A stretch of 64,000 bases of DNA from Apostichopus japonicus (Eukaryota > Echinodermata > Holothuroidea > Aspidochirotida > Stichopodidae), in NCBI RefSeq assembly GCF_037975245.1, contig NC_092571.1, positions 24,101,917 to 24,165,916 on the forward strand, written 5' to 3'. Shown in pieces: positions 13,500 through 57,989 of the stretch. The notes beneath the pieces were generated by a model. It saw nothing but the letters and a program-made list of their open reading frames with translations, did not search any database and was not told the origin of the DNA. Both the position numbers and the translations under genes were made by a program. Position 1 is the stretch's first letter. The number at the start of each line of letters is the position of its first letter.

Positions 13500-16400
13500 T
13501 TTGTTATAATATAATAGATGTAAACCAGCGACTGTGACCAGAAGTCATTGAGAGTTTTCTGTCATGAATCCTCCTCCTGATGTGTACCGTGACAGTGTAC
13601 CGACATATATAAATAAAGATACACGATAAAGCATTATTTTCAATGCAAGTTTTTGAAAACCTTTAATTGCCATAGACGAAGAGGCCATTCACTCTTCTCG
13701 GCGACAATTTTTTCACAAAACCAGGTGTCGAAAATGTCAAAATTCGGTGACATTTTCCTACCGAATATATTTCCCTTACGACAACATGAATTCCTTAGGA
13801 CCCAAAGAAACCCTTGTATGGACTTTTTAACACCTTTAATAACAATCATATTTTTCCTAAAAGATTTTCAATACATCATAAATCGTGAAAGGTGTCTGGA
13901 AGTTGAAAATAAATGCATTTATTCCGATAAATTTGGGCTTATGGATGGTTCATTCTAATACAAAAACGTTTGAGTAGGGCTATTGAACTCACTATAAGGA
14001 CCAGCAACGTATGATATAGTAATGTAAGTTGTCGTTTTTTGTTGTTGTTTCTGGTTGTTGTAATTTTCTTCTTTTTTTTTGGTGCACAAAAACAGTTCTC
14101 ACAACTTATCTATAGGTCAAGATAAATTAGTGAAGAAAGGTAAAAACAAAAGGTAATGAAAAACAGAAACGAAAGAGAAAGACGGAAAATAAACTTTCAA
14201 ACTCTTGGTAAACTCTAATTCATCTATAGGTTAATTACTTTAGGGTAATTCGCTCAGTTGGGATACCCATCATATTGACGTGGCGAACGATACTGGCAGG
14301 TGATCATGAAAAACAATTTTCATTGAATACAAAAATAAATTGATATGCAAATTAACTGAATCGATCATTTGACAGCTTACAAGTTTGAGTCGTTGTGCAA
14401 TTAAGAAGAATAAAATAATAATAATAATATAAACAAATAAGGTGATAAAGAAAACAATGATCAGAATATCATTGGAATATTTGAATTAAGTGAAAATTTG
14501 AATGAATATGCCACAAATAAACCAACTTTATCTTCCTCAAACTTTTCTAAAAGTTTACTGCTGAGAATCTTTAAAAGAATAAAATATAACTAAAAGTGCT
14601 TCCGAAGTTAAATATATTAGGAAGAGGGGAGGATGATAGACGTAGGCATTCTTTGACTGGTCTTGGTATGTCGGATGCTGATAGACCCGTGTTTATCATG
14701 CGGATATATCAGCATGCATAACTTCAATGGTATCTGATGTTTAACATATATGCAGGAACGGAGTGAAACGCAATCAATGGAAGAATTGTACGCCTTGTCC
14801 ATAAATATAACGTGATAAAAATCTTGAAAGGTTGATTTGGATGAAACTGATAACATCCAAATGCATTACAGTATTTTCCCTCTTCGTGTACAGTTTTCAC
14901 CCCCTTCCTCTCTCCCCTGTCTCTGCTGTACTAAGCTTTCTGTCGTTAATACCTGTTACACTCCCCCATCCTCTTTTTCTGTATCAACATCCTCTCTCAC
15001 TCTCTGTCTAAAATATATTTATATAGTTCTGTTCAATAAAGGATTTCGTCTATCGGCTTTGAACTAGTCACTGTCCATTCCTGTTTCTTTCTATAGTTCA
15101 ATATAATTCATTTGTTCCAGTTTCTAAATCAAACGTATGCCTCGTCTGTCAGTCTGATTAACTTGTTTCCTCGTCTCCCGTTTTAGTTAACCTCTGAAGA
15201 AGATCCTGCTAGGATCCTTAATCCTTACATTTTTTGCAACTGTTTCTGTTCTACAACCCCCACCCCCCCCCCCCCGCCGTGTTCCCTTAACATGCTTCAC
15301 CACAATCCACACCCCTCCCACTTCTATGATTCCTCTCTAATTCTGTGACATCTGTCACCTCGTATTTAGCCGTCGTACCCACCCCCCCCCACTCCCCCTC
15401 CTATTCACATGTACTTTAAGTCACTATATACCCTATTCATCAGTTGCACAACCCTCGTCAAATACCTGTTACCTACATATGTCTTAGGTTAAAACATCAT
15501 GATAATTGCACAGTTATACATCATCCCTATATATGACATGAACGCTCCGGATATGCAAGCGGACCTATATTTTAATTGTAATTTGCAATTGTCCCTGACA
15601 AAAAAGAACTGTATAAAAGAGTATTCTTTGGGTGGATTGAAATGACACGGTTTCTTCTATTCGCCTCTCTTTTCAAGATAACTTGATCTTTAATCAGACC
15701 TGCTTTTTTTTTCTCATTTATTTTGGCTGATGATTTAACTTAAAAATATATGTTTGTCTACCACCTGATGATGTCATAGTGTATACCATTCATAAGCATT
15801 TCTTTATAACACACAGAAGAAGGATGATAGCCAGTTATAACTATAAAATATGCTTAGCTCTATAAAGCCTATTTTTGCTTCGACATGATCTTGTTTCGCA
15901 TCGTCGTATTGCGTAACATCATTAAATACGTTGGGTTAGGGGAGGGGAAGGAGAGGGGGGGTGGTTTCGGATGGGAGAAGCTTGAAGGTCGGAGTATTTA
16001 TTTTATTTTAAGTGTGTTGGAATATTTGTTTACAGTCCACAAGCTTGATTTGCGTACGTCCATCAATTGTCTCAATTCAAAAACTTATCATAGTTGACAT
16101 AACGATACACAAGGAGGAATTTCAGCAAAGTCCCAGATATATGAAGTCGCTAACGATTCCAACTGCACAAGAGATTGATTTACTTCAGAAAATGTTTACC
16201 TGAAACGATGCGTAAATTTCTCTGTCAGTGATAGAATATCTCTTTTTGCTCATAATTACAATTTTCATGTTCATTTCAAACATCACTTAAAACGATTAAT
16301 TATCTTTTACCATGAGTTGGTATCCTATGGTGTGTGACTGGTGATCTTCTATACAGAAGCCCGTCTGTTGTAAAATGTTTTCAAAATGCATATTTAAGTA

Positions 16401-17590
16401 AGAATTATCGAAATATGTTTATGACAATATTTTTCATTATTCATAACCGTGCATTAGTCATAACCATGCATATATGATATGACTCTTTAATACATCAAAT
16501 TTGCTGTTAATGCAGTTTATACATAGTACATGACTGCATATACACATTAATGTTAACCTTAATAACGGAAATAATTATTTTAAAGGTCAAAACGTGCTTG
16601 AAAATCTTAACCTTGAGCATGTTTCGTCAGTGGCTCTAATATCTTTACTTATATTGAACTTCGGTGTCAATAAAGACAATTTAATTTCCGCCCCGGGATA
16701 TAACTATTCGAAGAAACTAGCTTCTCATCAGTTGATAATTTTATCGAATTTTCAGATTTACTTATTTGTACATGCCATGAACTGCCATGCCATTGCATGT
16801 ATTAAATATACCTGACGATAACACATAACCAGCCAATCGGGTCTTTGAATGGCCTATAACGATGACATTTTATTTTTAAAAGATATTTTCTAAAGCAGGT
16901 TTAATAGTTATTATACTATTACAGGAAACAATTTCAGTGCACGGCTCTTGCTCTCAAAGTGTAAGTTAAAATTGTTCAATGGAGAAGGTTTAAATAAAAA
17001 TTCTCGTGGCAGTCAATACAAAACTTATTTTGCGGAGAAAAATGTTGTAAACATATATCACATGAAAATCACTATTCAACATCTTGCCCCTAACTCGAGA
17101 AATGGGTGATTTATAAATGTAACATATTGGGACTGGCTAAACCTTAAATTATTTTAATTATTCCATCAGCTTGAGGGTAAATGATCTTCAAAAGCTGTAC
17201 TTGGGCTGTAATTATAATCTTCTAATTCTTGATTTATCCTTGAGACCTGACACCTTTGGAATGTTTGATAACCATATTATTTCTTAATCTTGCATCTGAA
17301 GTATTATATCTTCAGTAAAAATTTGACCTATAAGAGCCTCCTAGTTTATATGAGTTTCTGTACAAGTTCAAGTTCCTCCTGCAAGTTGAAAAGAGCATCG
17401 CTAGCGGTGGTAGCAGTAAGCAGTTTTCTTCCAATGACTATTAGATATCTTTTAAGAACAGTCCCTTTCTGTTTAATTAATTTGCTTCTCCTATTCCATT
17501 CAACTATAAGTTCATTACATTAAGACACAGATTATATGTATTGTGTGTTGAAGTAAGAAGAAAAAGACTACTATGTCTGTCACATTTGTC
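13500..17590. other. Non-coding stretch, no gene seen
   Basis: AT-rich with C-run patches near 15255 and 15380 and a CTGAAGA-plus-hairpin motif at 15192-15217. No exon-like segment recognised. Confidence 0.5.
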
Positions 17591-17595
17591 ACTTG

Positions 17596-17829
17596 TGGGG
17601 TGTAAGCTCAGTGGTTAACGCCGGTGCCTTCCAATCATAAGGTCTCCGGTTCGAGTCACTCCAAGATTAATGTATGTCGTCGAGTTACATAGTTGTTGAC
17701 AATTCATAATCACGGACGTCAAATATGAATGTAAGAGACTGACTTCGGTCAGCTTGCGGCTTTGATAAGCCAATGAGGCTTCTTCGCGAGTTCCTGCTTG
17801 CAGGAGGATCTAAACTGCATACATACATG
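17596..17829 (+). mobile_element. SINE family A, full-length tRNA-derived copy
   Basis: The 5' part is tRNA-like: box A TAAGCTCAGTGG at 17603-17614 and box B GGTTCGAGTC at 17648-17657, spaced as in a pol III promoter. Then follows a ~150-bp tRNA-unrelated body (GACTTCGGTCAGCTTGCGGC, CTGCTTGCAGGAGGATCTAA) and a short (CATA)n tail. Two other copies lie at 13.4k (minus) and 29.4k (plus). It is not a tRNA gene because the cloverleaf is incomplete and the sequence is dispersed with a shared body. Confidence 0.85.
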
Positions 17830-18470
17830 TTTGTATAATTATGCGAGAAATATTATGTTCATTATGTCACAGTAAGAGATATGTAAATATTGTTGTATGA
17901 AATGAACAAACGGATAATAAACGAGTTGAGAACTCGGGAAAAAAATACGAAAAATACCAAATTGGAATTCTCGGGGTAAGAGAATGTAAATTAGCTTTGA
18001 TTTGATTTATTTTGATTTTCCACAGATAATAAATATATACATGTGGAGGGAAGTCCTCTAAAAAGCCAATTCAGGCTTAACAAGGTAAAGGACTCCCAAG
18101 AAGCTTAAATCAACTATTGTATCCGATCCTGAATCTTCCGGATATTTTTCTTTATTTTTGTAATATAGTAAATCACACACAAGCACCATATTCAAACTTT
18201 ACCCCGAGAAACTCACAAATTTCGGGAAGGGGGGGGGGGCAACTTTTGTCTTGCATTGTTTGAAATGAAACTTGACTCGAGGATTTAATAACCTGTATTG
18301 TAATGGGATTCTAGAATTCAAGTAATATCAAATGATATCAAATTCAATTATACTAGAATTCAAGTGATATCAAAAGTTGACCAAAGATAACAAAAAGGCA
18401 GCTTTAAAGAAAATAATGTCTGATTTTTTTTTATATGACATGTAATACTGTTATCATACACACGCCTTTA
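17830..18470. other. Non-coding stretch, no gene seen
   Basis: AT-rich sequence between the SINE and the hAT MITE. Contains two copies of TAGAATTCAAGT.ATATCAAA near 18312 and 18355. Confidence 0.5.
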
Positions 18471-18478
18471 CTCTAAAC

Positions 18479-18908
18479 CAGGGTTGTCCAACCTTTTGAT
18501 GAGGAGGGCCACCTCGAATGATTATGATAAAGGAGGGGCCGCATGAACCTACAAGCTCCTGTGGCATATCCAGGGTTTCGTGCCAGAGCGGCAAATTTCA
18601 GTGGCCCCGCTAGGGGTCTGTATGGGAAATGAAGTTACTATACAAGCGGAGCGCCACCGTAGGTTGGCGCGTGGCGTGCAAGAAAAAAAAATTGCCCAAA
18701 AGACCCCCAGATTGCAGGAAATGACACTTCGCAAGCCTTCTGATCTGTATCAAAACAATCTTCATATTGAGATATAATGATCTCTGAAATTTATCAAAAA
18801 AGAATTCCTGGGTAAAAGTACATTTGTAAATTAATGAGGTTGGCGGGCCGGACGGGACCTTGCGGCGGGCCGCACTGTGGCCCGCAGGCCGTAGGTTGGA
18901 CAACCCTG
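18479..18908. mobile_element. hAT-type MITE with 8-bp target duplication
   Basis: 430-bp element with ~16-bp terminal inverted repeats, CAGGGTTGTCCAACCT at the left and its complement at the right, flanked on both sides by the identical 8-bp CTCTAAAC (18471-18478 and 18909-18916). CAGGG-type ends with 8-bp duplications are diagnostic of hAT transposons. The interior is GC-richer than its surroundings and encodes no transposase, so it is non-autonomous. Confidence 0.93.
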
Positions 18909-19882
18909 CTCTAAACGTATAGTACTATAGATATAGTACTAGAGATAAAATACAGATTGCCCATATTCTCTAAAAAAACAAAGACAATTGTTTTATACTC
19001 GATGAAATGATTACCAAGATAATAATTAATGCAACATTATGACATGAATAAATCATGTCTTACACTGATTTCATATGTCACGTAAGAAAATTCATTATTA
19101 CGTCATTCAATTGCATTTTTGTTTTGCCAAATGTATTTTTTTCTTCAATTCTTGAAGCAAAATATCAGAAGAATTTAAGTAAATTCAAAACTTAGTTACC
19201 TTATCGACAATATTTAGAGGATAAAACGTTAATAATTTGAGTGAACGACGACGTTTTCCTGTACTATTTCACATGTTAAAGCTTGCCGAAATATTGTATA
19301 TTTTTCAGGGAGGATGTTTTTGTTCAGCCAACGAATGCATTAGTAAAATCTCTGAGACTACAGCTCGTAGCTTGCCCTTGAATATTACTAAAACAAAAAA
19401 TGTTATTATTCAAAATAAAAATCATGTCACACAGTTCTATGTATTTCGTTTTCACAAATGAGAATATGAAGTATATAATTCTTATATTATACTATATGCT
19501 GCTCAGTTCAATCATTCAAATATGAATTGCTTTGGTCGCGTACTGCAGGGATTTACGAACCTACCTATTTTCATATTTTTTTATAAAAATATATTTGCCT
19601 TTTTTCTCTCTTGTGATTCGAAAACGATGCCATTTTACTTCTCATTCCTGTCAAGAGAGTATAAGGCCAATTTGCAAGTCTCTTTGGGCAGTTCTATATT
19701 TCTTTTGAGGAAAAGAAAAGTATATATTATTATAAAAAGTTGCCGCCGCAATTAGTGTGAAGACGCGATCACTTCAGTCAGCCCTGAGGTATTACCTAAA
19801 CTTAAGCTTAACGAAATGATATTATGTTTCTTGAACAAATGAGTAAAATTTAAACTTAAAGGTACTTTGCGGTCGTCCAGAC

Positions 19883-19973
19883 ACAGAGCATGTTTTAGTA
19901 TCGTATATATATATATATATATACTCTTTATATATATATATATATATATACGATACTAAAACATGTCCTCTGT
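19883..19973. repeat. AT-centred inverted repeat
   Basis: CATGTTTTAGTATCG plus a TA run is mirrored by the TA run plus CGATACTAAAACATG around ACTCTTTA. The outer arms ACAGAG / CTCTGT also pair. Forms a ~40-bp-arm hairpin. Confidence 0.85.
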
Positions 19974-19974
19974 T

Positions 19975-21535
19975 TTTAGTATTTCTAGCAAATCTAGAGT
20001 TCCTCTCGATAGTTCCCGAGTATTCCAGCAGCGTGTTGTGTTTCGAAACATTTTCCAACACAACGGTAATAGCTTTACTCAGAGGTGTCCCAAGCTTGAT
20101 TTTTAAACGGATGTTTCGATGGTGCATTATGTAATATTATTCAAAAGTTTTATAATTTTTAATTATGATGCAGATGTTTCTTGAAATTTGTTACTTTTAC
20201 AATATTTACTTCCTTTGTTTTAAGAATTTCAAGGCCTAGTAGTATTATCTTATATATCGTTACATAATTTGATCTCAATATCATAAACAACAAAATTCGT
20301 TTCAGTTCAATTGTCAATTAAGGTGACGTCATTCATCCTATATTGTTGCCAGATGCAATCACAAAATGTCACCAAAATTAAAGAGAAACATAATATATAT
20401 TTTGCCACATAAAATGTTATAAGGATGTAGTTTTGATCTAAAGATGCAATACAATTTCCAGCAATTTTGTGAAACAACTTCCTTCTGCCACCAAAATATT
20501 CATATGATCAATTGTCAAAGACTAGTTATTTCTAGTTATTTCCTATCTAGGAGAGGGGGGGGGGTTGAGCATTTGTGGTTCAGATCACATCTTCAACTCG
20601 TTGATACTTAAAGTGCGTTAGTATTTCAAGAGCTATGCAGCTAAAAGCATCGTTCGTAGGATATCAGAACAAAATATTTCTTTCCTGTTCATTTTTTTTA
20701 ATTTTTTTTTTATCATCTCGTTCTCATCCGATTAAGAATTTTGAGTACACTGAAAAGAACTACATAATTGAAGCTTCGATAATGTAAATAAAGCAATACA
20801 CAGTACAACCCTGCAAAACCAAGACAGATTTATACGCAAAGATAACCAATGAAACAAGACTATATCAGTCGTTATCACGTTTGACAAGTAAATTGCATTT
20901 TTGTTTTTGACATCACTATACCGTGGCTATAGCGGTTCTTGAACCGTCCTGTGTAAATCTACTCTGACGCTGTAGGGTTCTAGCCATAACATTCGTTTCC
21001 TATCAAATTCATTATTTTACAAGAACAGATGGATTGACTTACTTCAATGCAGTCTGCCACGATTGTGTCCTCCGGCTCAGATTGTTTTTTTGCTAATAAA
21101 TATAAAAACTTTAATGTTTTTTGCCTTCGCTGCCAAAGTGTTAGTTGTCGTGTGTGGTTGCTTCATGTGTAAATGGTACTGGCGAATGCCATGACATTAC
21201 ACAACCTATAAGCAAGTGTATGTGACATGTCTATATAGGCTCTAACAGTAAATTATTTATATTCGAAAAATTGTTTGATAAGGTTGATTGAAGTATGGGA
21301 TAGGAATTGAGCACATGGGCTCAGGTCATTATAGTCAAATACGTGGGCTGAAAGTGGGTCGGAGAAAGCAAATTTGTGAAGTTTAGGGTAAAGTATTTAT
21401 TCTTGGTCTCTAGCTGAGATAACAGCCTAGCTGTTTTTCTATAGTGTCCTTCATATGTTAACCTTCCTACTGTAATGTTATATTGTATTTACCTTGAACA
21501 AACATATCAGGAAAAAATTGAAATTGAATTGAAAT
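19975..21535. other. Non-coding stretch, no gene seen
   Basis: AT-rich; no exon recognised. The A/T-rich end near 21480-21535 (GAAATTGAATTGAAATT) could be a retroelement 3' end but is not diagnostic. Confidence 0.45.
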
Positions 21536-21544
21536 TATAACTCA

Positions 21545-22040
21545 TAGCGGGTTGAAGTATGATGTATGTGCATACTGTATGAGTTTAGTTAATTGTAGCG
21601 AGTTACAGTGGGTTAGGGGTGGGTTCGAATATGGGTAGCCTATGGAGTAAAGTATTAATTACAAGTTATGGTGTGTAGAAGTATGATGTGTGTGCATATA
21701 CTGTATGAGTAAGTATAGCGAGTTACAGTGGGCTGGGGTGGGTTCGAATAAGTGGGTTTGAGTAACCTATGGAATACAGCAGTAATTATAACTTATGGCG
21801 GGTTGAAGTATCATGTGTGAAAGGGCTGCATGATTGAGCTAATTATAGCGACTTTAAAGTGGGTTGAAATAAGTGGGCTTGAAGAGAATTACTTAAAACA
21901 ATATTATAATGATATAGTGGGTTGATTGACAATGCGTAAGCTGGCTCCGTGGGTTGCGCAAGTATAGCGCGTTCAAGTGGGTTGGAATAAGTGGGCTTGA
22001 GTAGAATGGATAACAGTCTAAGTTTATGTGGTGGGTTAAT
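21545..22040 (+). repeat. ~125-bp diverged tandem repeat, about four units
   Basis: Repeated words include GCGGGTTGAAGTAT.ATGTGTG, TATAGCGAGTTACAGTGGG and TTCGAATAAGTGGG.TTGAGTA. Units begin near 21554, 21679, 21805 and 21923. The G-rich words stand out from the AT-rich flanks. Confidence 0.75.
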
Positions 22041-22044
22041 GTAC

Positions 22045-25000
22045 GACAGACCAATATTTAACTTTTGTTGTATTCTTTAATCATAGTTAAGCTCTTACGT
22101 TGATATAGGATTATCCAAATATAACGTAAATATTAGATATAAGAGGGGCAAAGTCCTAAATCTAACCAGGTACCGTTCATTATAGACTTTATGATTAATC
22201 ACACGAATATTAATTCCATTAAAAAGTATTCCCTCGGCTCCTTTAGTTATAATCGAAAGGGGTATCATGCAAAATTCAACCAATTAAGTGCATATGATTT
22301 TAATCTCCAGAAGCGATCATTTCCTTTGAACCTTCAGTACTGGCCCCCGAAATTAGTCTTGCTTAGCCGCCTCGGGTTGTCTAAAATAACGGTAATTTTT
22401 ATTTATTTCTCAAATTGTTGCAAGTAGGCACGGCATTCAATGCCGAGTACAATACAATTTATACTTATATCGCTAACAGGAGGCTTACACAAAGAAATGT
22501 CGACTAGCTTGCCAATTGCAAATGCCTGTAATATCCATGTACAACCGCTTCATTACGACGTATTTGATAAATCGTCTTAATACCGGGAACAAATCTGTGG
22601 AACATTAACATTAACGTTGTTCTATAGAATATCTACAGTAAAATTATTAATACCTTCCATATATACTTATTTCCCTCCCCCACCTCCTTTCGCTCCCCTC
22701 CCTCCCTACCTTCTTTCCCTCCATACCCTCCACTTCCCCTCCCCCTTTCCAAAACTAATTGCATCACCTGCGATATGATGATAGGAAAGATGTAGTTTAC
22801 TCACATGTGGAAATGAAACTAACCTTGTACACTGGATTTGTATGGCCCACATTTGACCTGACGAATGCCTGTACCGGTACCATTACCTCTAATGCGGCGG
22901 TCTGGGCCTTAGAAAAATCATCCACGATAGAGTCCGGGCACAAAAACCAAATAAATTTGATCCACGTTCAACCCTGTCACCCCCCCCTCCTCCACCCTGT
23001 CCCCTTACATTGAGACTGTAAAAATGTGATCACGACGGTGTAACGCCAAAGTGACGGCGTTACGTACACTAGGGCCTTGAAATACGGTTACAGTGTATAG
23101 CGAAGTACGTAAACTTCGTTCTGTTAGGGGTTAAATTAACACATCCATATTTCACATACCATCGCACTTAACACCTGTACATGTAGGCAACTTACTATAT
23201 ACTACATTGTTACATAAGCACACACTATGCAGGATTTCGGCTCGCCTAATAAGTTTTCACCCCCTTTAAGTATACCGTACCGATGATAGCCTATAGGACA
23301 TGTGTAATATCTATTGAATTATTCAATAGGTTTTGAAGAATTCCTTGTGTTATAGATATCGAGTTTAGGCAAGTCGCATGACGAGAAACGTTGCCTCAGC
23401 AACCAGCTGTTAGAAATACAGAGATTGTTATGCATGTTTATGGCTCCAGGCATTCATCCGGCCTCTTCTCAACGGCACAGCACCCCCACCCCCCCCCCGG
23501 GGTTCGGGCCCCCGACCCTCCATATTTCTTTTTATCTAATGTGTTTCTAGTACAAACTTAGAGTTACACGTATAGCCTACCTCAAGATTGATTGAGTTTT
23601 AATTCCAATTAAATTTGAAGAACACCTACTGTGTTAAAAAAGGGAAAAACAAAAAGCTTGAATGTTAACAATTGCCGCCGGTAACATCGAGGTTTCCGAA
23701 ACTTTGTTGAAGGGGTGGGATGGGGAGCAGATGAGGAAGAATTAAAGGAGGGCGAGTGGGTAATCTTGGGCACAGACATTTTACATAGTTATCCGTACCG
23801 TAATGCTTAACATCTTCTCTCAGTTGGTATATGTGTGCCATCTGTTGCGTCTCAATACATGGTGAGAGGGTGAGGGTGGGGAAGGGTAGGGGGTTTATAC
23901 CCACACCACCAGAACGCTTCCCATCCTCCGCCCATCCTCCACTCCACACTATGAATATTTTATCTTCTCTGAAAATACGTCTACAAACCTGTGCAAACCT
24001 TTATCTTATGCCGAATTGTCTCTAACTGTATTTCCCCAGTGTCTACGAACATATATAACATGCCACCCACAACGACTACGGAGCCAGTAGAAATGTTAAA
24101 TAATCTCAAATCTCTTTTTTTTTCATATCTCTGTCCATTGATGAGTTTTAATTTGTCACCATATCATGACACCGTGCATTTAATAATCAACCTACATCTT
24201 AAGTGCAATTTACTAATGAAACTACAAATTACAACATAGAAGTCTTTTGAAGAAAAATCTTTCACATGTTGTATTTCCTTTACAATGCATTTGAAAATAA
24301 AACAAAATAAAAAATAACTTCCGGCTTAGGAAAACCTATAAATTATATGCATACTGTTAATATGAAACAAGAGAAGCCTAATAGGTAAAAATACAAGCAT
24401 ACAAAAGCACGTGTGACGATTTCCAATATGTTTATACCTTTTGTCACAAATTCCTTTACATTAAATAGGTGAGTAATTACTCTCAACATGCAAGATTTTA
24501 CGTGTATAGACGAAAGTAGAAAATATGGTGCACGTGTTTTGACATATTTACATCAGTTATGGTGTGTAAATGGTACATACATACTTACACATAGTACGAA
24601 ATTCAAATACAGTATATATATATATACACACTTATACGTTGCTATAGAGATACAGCGCATGCGTACGACTGAAATACACGCGTACAGGTTATCTCCATTG
24701 CTTCAAATCTATACATGCTCAACGTTTTACAAATATAGACTTACGAGGTTTTGCTCCTCCAAAATTATTCCCAGATATTGAATAGAAGATATTTTGAGTT
24801 GGTGTATTTCTTTGTTTAGTGTATAATACCGGTATTCCAACCTTACTGGAGACCCCCTCAATATAACGAAGTTATCTCTATAATTAACCACTAGATATGC
24901 TCCCTCATTCAGCTTATTAAAGAAAATGTTGTGTCACAACAGTCTAAAGTAAAGATTTTATAGCTCAAATTTTCTTGCCTCTTTTTACCGTAGTCCTGTT

Positions 25001-26690
25001 TCGTGGAATAGAGTAACAGATTGTGTAAGCAGATGTATACCTATTTTTCATTGTAGGGTCCTGTACATCGCCATTACAATACATTGTGGCGAAGTGGGCC
25101 TTTAAATCAATGTAGGCATCCAATACTGGAAGAATGGTTTATAATTCATTGATTGTGACATTGTTTACCCTTTTCCAATCCAAATTTGGTGTAAATTTAT
25201 ATACATTGTAGTTACACCACATACCGAGTTACGTCATCATTTCATCATTTAAAAAAAAACAAAAAAACAATGCTTAATCTTCAGGAATAAGATGGCGGCC
25301 AGTAACAAACAGAACATATAAACTCAATGATATTCACATCAAAAAATTTAAACGATTTTCAAAAGCTGCAATTTAACCAGATCGACTAATTTTTATGTAG
25401 ATAACCGTTCTGTTCTTGTACATTAGTTAAAACACGTATAAATGATTAAAGGGCGCCATGAATGTGTTCATATTGACATCAAAAATCTCATGCAAGTTTG
25501 CTCTCCAGGGTTCAATATATATGACTGCTCAGAACATACTCCTGGGGGGGAAATGGCGTAGATCTGCTGGGGTAGTGATTTCGATCAGACGAACAGTCTT
25601 GCAGGCGAGTATCTGGGCCCAACAACCACAGGCAAACTGAACCTTTATCTGTTTCATTTCAATGCCGTGTGTGGTATTGTATCTTCTTTTTTTCTGGTTC
25701 AATTTACCAATATGTTGCAATTACGTTTTTTTCGTTTGACACAGCATCGATTCCAATCTCCCCCCCCCCTTCCCTCCGCCACCAATCTTGGGAAACAATA
25801 TCCAAAAGTTGGAAATGTGCATGTAAAAATTCTAACGTTGGAAATTCTGTCAACTTGTAACAAAGAAAGGAAATAAAAATGTACATTATTCTGGCTTTCA
25901 AACTTATTACTTCTGATATTCCTGTCGAAATTAGTAGAATTTCTAAATTTTATTGAAAAAGAAACCTAACACTATCAATCCTCTATTTTTGTGTTACAAA
26001 AATAAGGATATTTCTAACATAAGATAAAATCAGCTTCACTTTTGTAAAGTTTAGCTTCGTCCTGAGTGCCAGTACATCGGCAAGAGTAAGAGTACCAGTT
26101 GAATTTCTCTTGGTATATGAATAAGAGTACAAGGCTCTAAACACGTAGGCCACGACTACGTACAAAAATGCCCTGGGTTGTAGTCCGAGTACAAATCCAA
26201 AATGGCGACCACATGAAACTATATACGCTAACTTATGAATATGAGTACGCGCTTTCTACGAGTCTGGAAGATAATATAAATTACATTTTTATACTACATG
26301 CGAACTGAAATATTTGGTATATAACGTCAAGTGATCACATCAGTTAAACTATGAGTGTATATGAGCTCTTTACTTTGGGGGGTGGGGTGGGGGTTGGGGG
26401 GGTTGACTTGTTATATATACGAGACTGAATGAAAGCTTTGTATTAGAGGACATTTACAGCTCACACACTCTCCATACTAATGACCCCAATTTACCTGACA
26501 CATCGATTGACATTTTTGCCCCTCAAGTCGTATCCAGGCGCAAACCACGGTATGTCAAGTTCTTTTTATCTCCGTAATTAAACATTTGGAAAAAAATTCT
26601 GGCAAACACGATTGCTGCATAAAGTAAGCCAAACGATCGCTAAGTTCATTTTTGGGCTGGTGGTATATTATTCACGGTTGCCCTCGATTT
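22045..26690. other. Non-coding stretch, no gene seen
   Basis: Intergenic sequence downstream of the M13 gene. Has CT/C-rich patches (22670-22750, 23480-23520, 25750-25780) and G-rich ones (26380-26405). No recognisable exon on either strand. Confidence 0.5.
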
Positions 26691-26694
26691 GTTT

Positions 26695-26700
26695 TTTATT
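26695..26700 (-). promoter_or_regulatory. Candidate polyadenylation signal AATAAA
   Basis: Reads AATAAA on the minus strand about 155 bases after the M13 stop codon. Position and hexamer fit a 3' UTR end; no transcript evidence. Confidence 0.4.
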
Positions 26701-26852
26701 TCTGTCTTTCGTTCATTTTTGAAAGAATAAAGGAAGTCGATAAATTTCCTTCATTTTTTTCTATGTATCCGACGGCGTTCCATAGGAAATGCTCTCACAT
26801 TCCTGTAAGGTGACTACAATATATTTGGAAAGAGATTCCGCTCAATCGGTAA

Positions 26853-57701
<30,849 letters not shown>

Positions 57702-57919
57702 CTGAGACGGTTGTCATAGAGAGAGAGAGAGAGGTGGAGAGAGGTGGAGAGAGAAAAAGAGAACAAGTTGAGAGCAAAGCCGAATGACTTTCGTGACTTT
57801 CATTGATTAATTTTTCAATTCTTTTTATTCATCCAATTAAGTGTTATGCAATTAAGTTCTCAACGAAACAACACCAACCTAGACGTATAATGTATTCTGT
57901 TCCAGTAGCCCAGTAATGT

Positions 57920-57957
57920 CCAGAATTCCACATATATTAATATATGTGGAATTCTGG
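57920..57957. repeat. Perfect 38-bp palindrome
   Basis: CCAGAATTCCACATATATT is followed directly by its reverse complement, with no loop. Confidence 0.95.
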
Positions 57958-57983
57958 TTCCTCCTCCTATAGGAGGAGGAACC
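57956..57983. repeat. Perfect 28-bp palindrome abutting the first
   Basis: GGTTCCTCCTCCTA followed by its reverse complement. It shares the GG at 57956-57957 with the preceding palindrome, so two cruciform-capable sequences are fused. Confidence 0.95.
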
Positions 57984-57989
57984 ATACAT

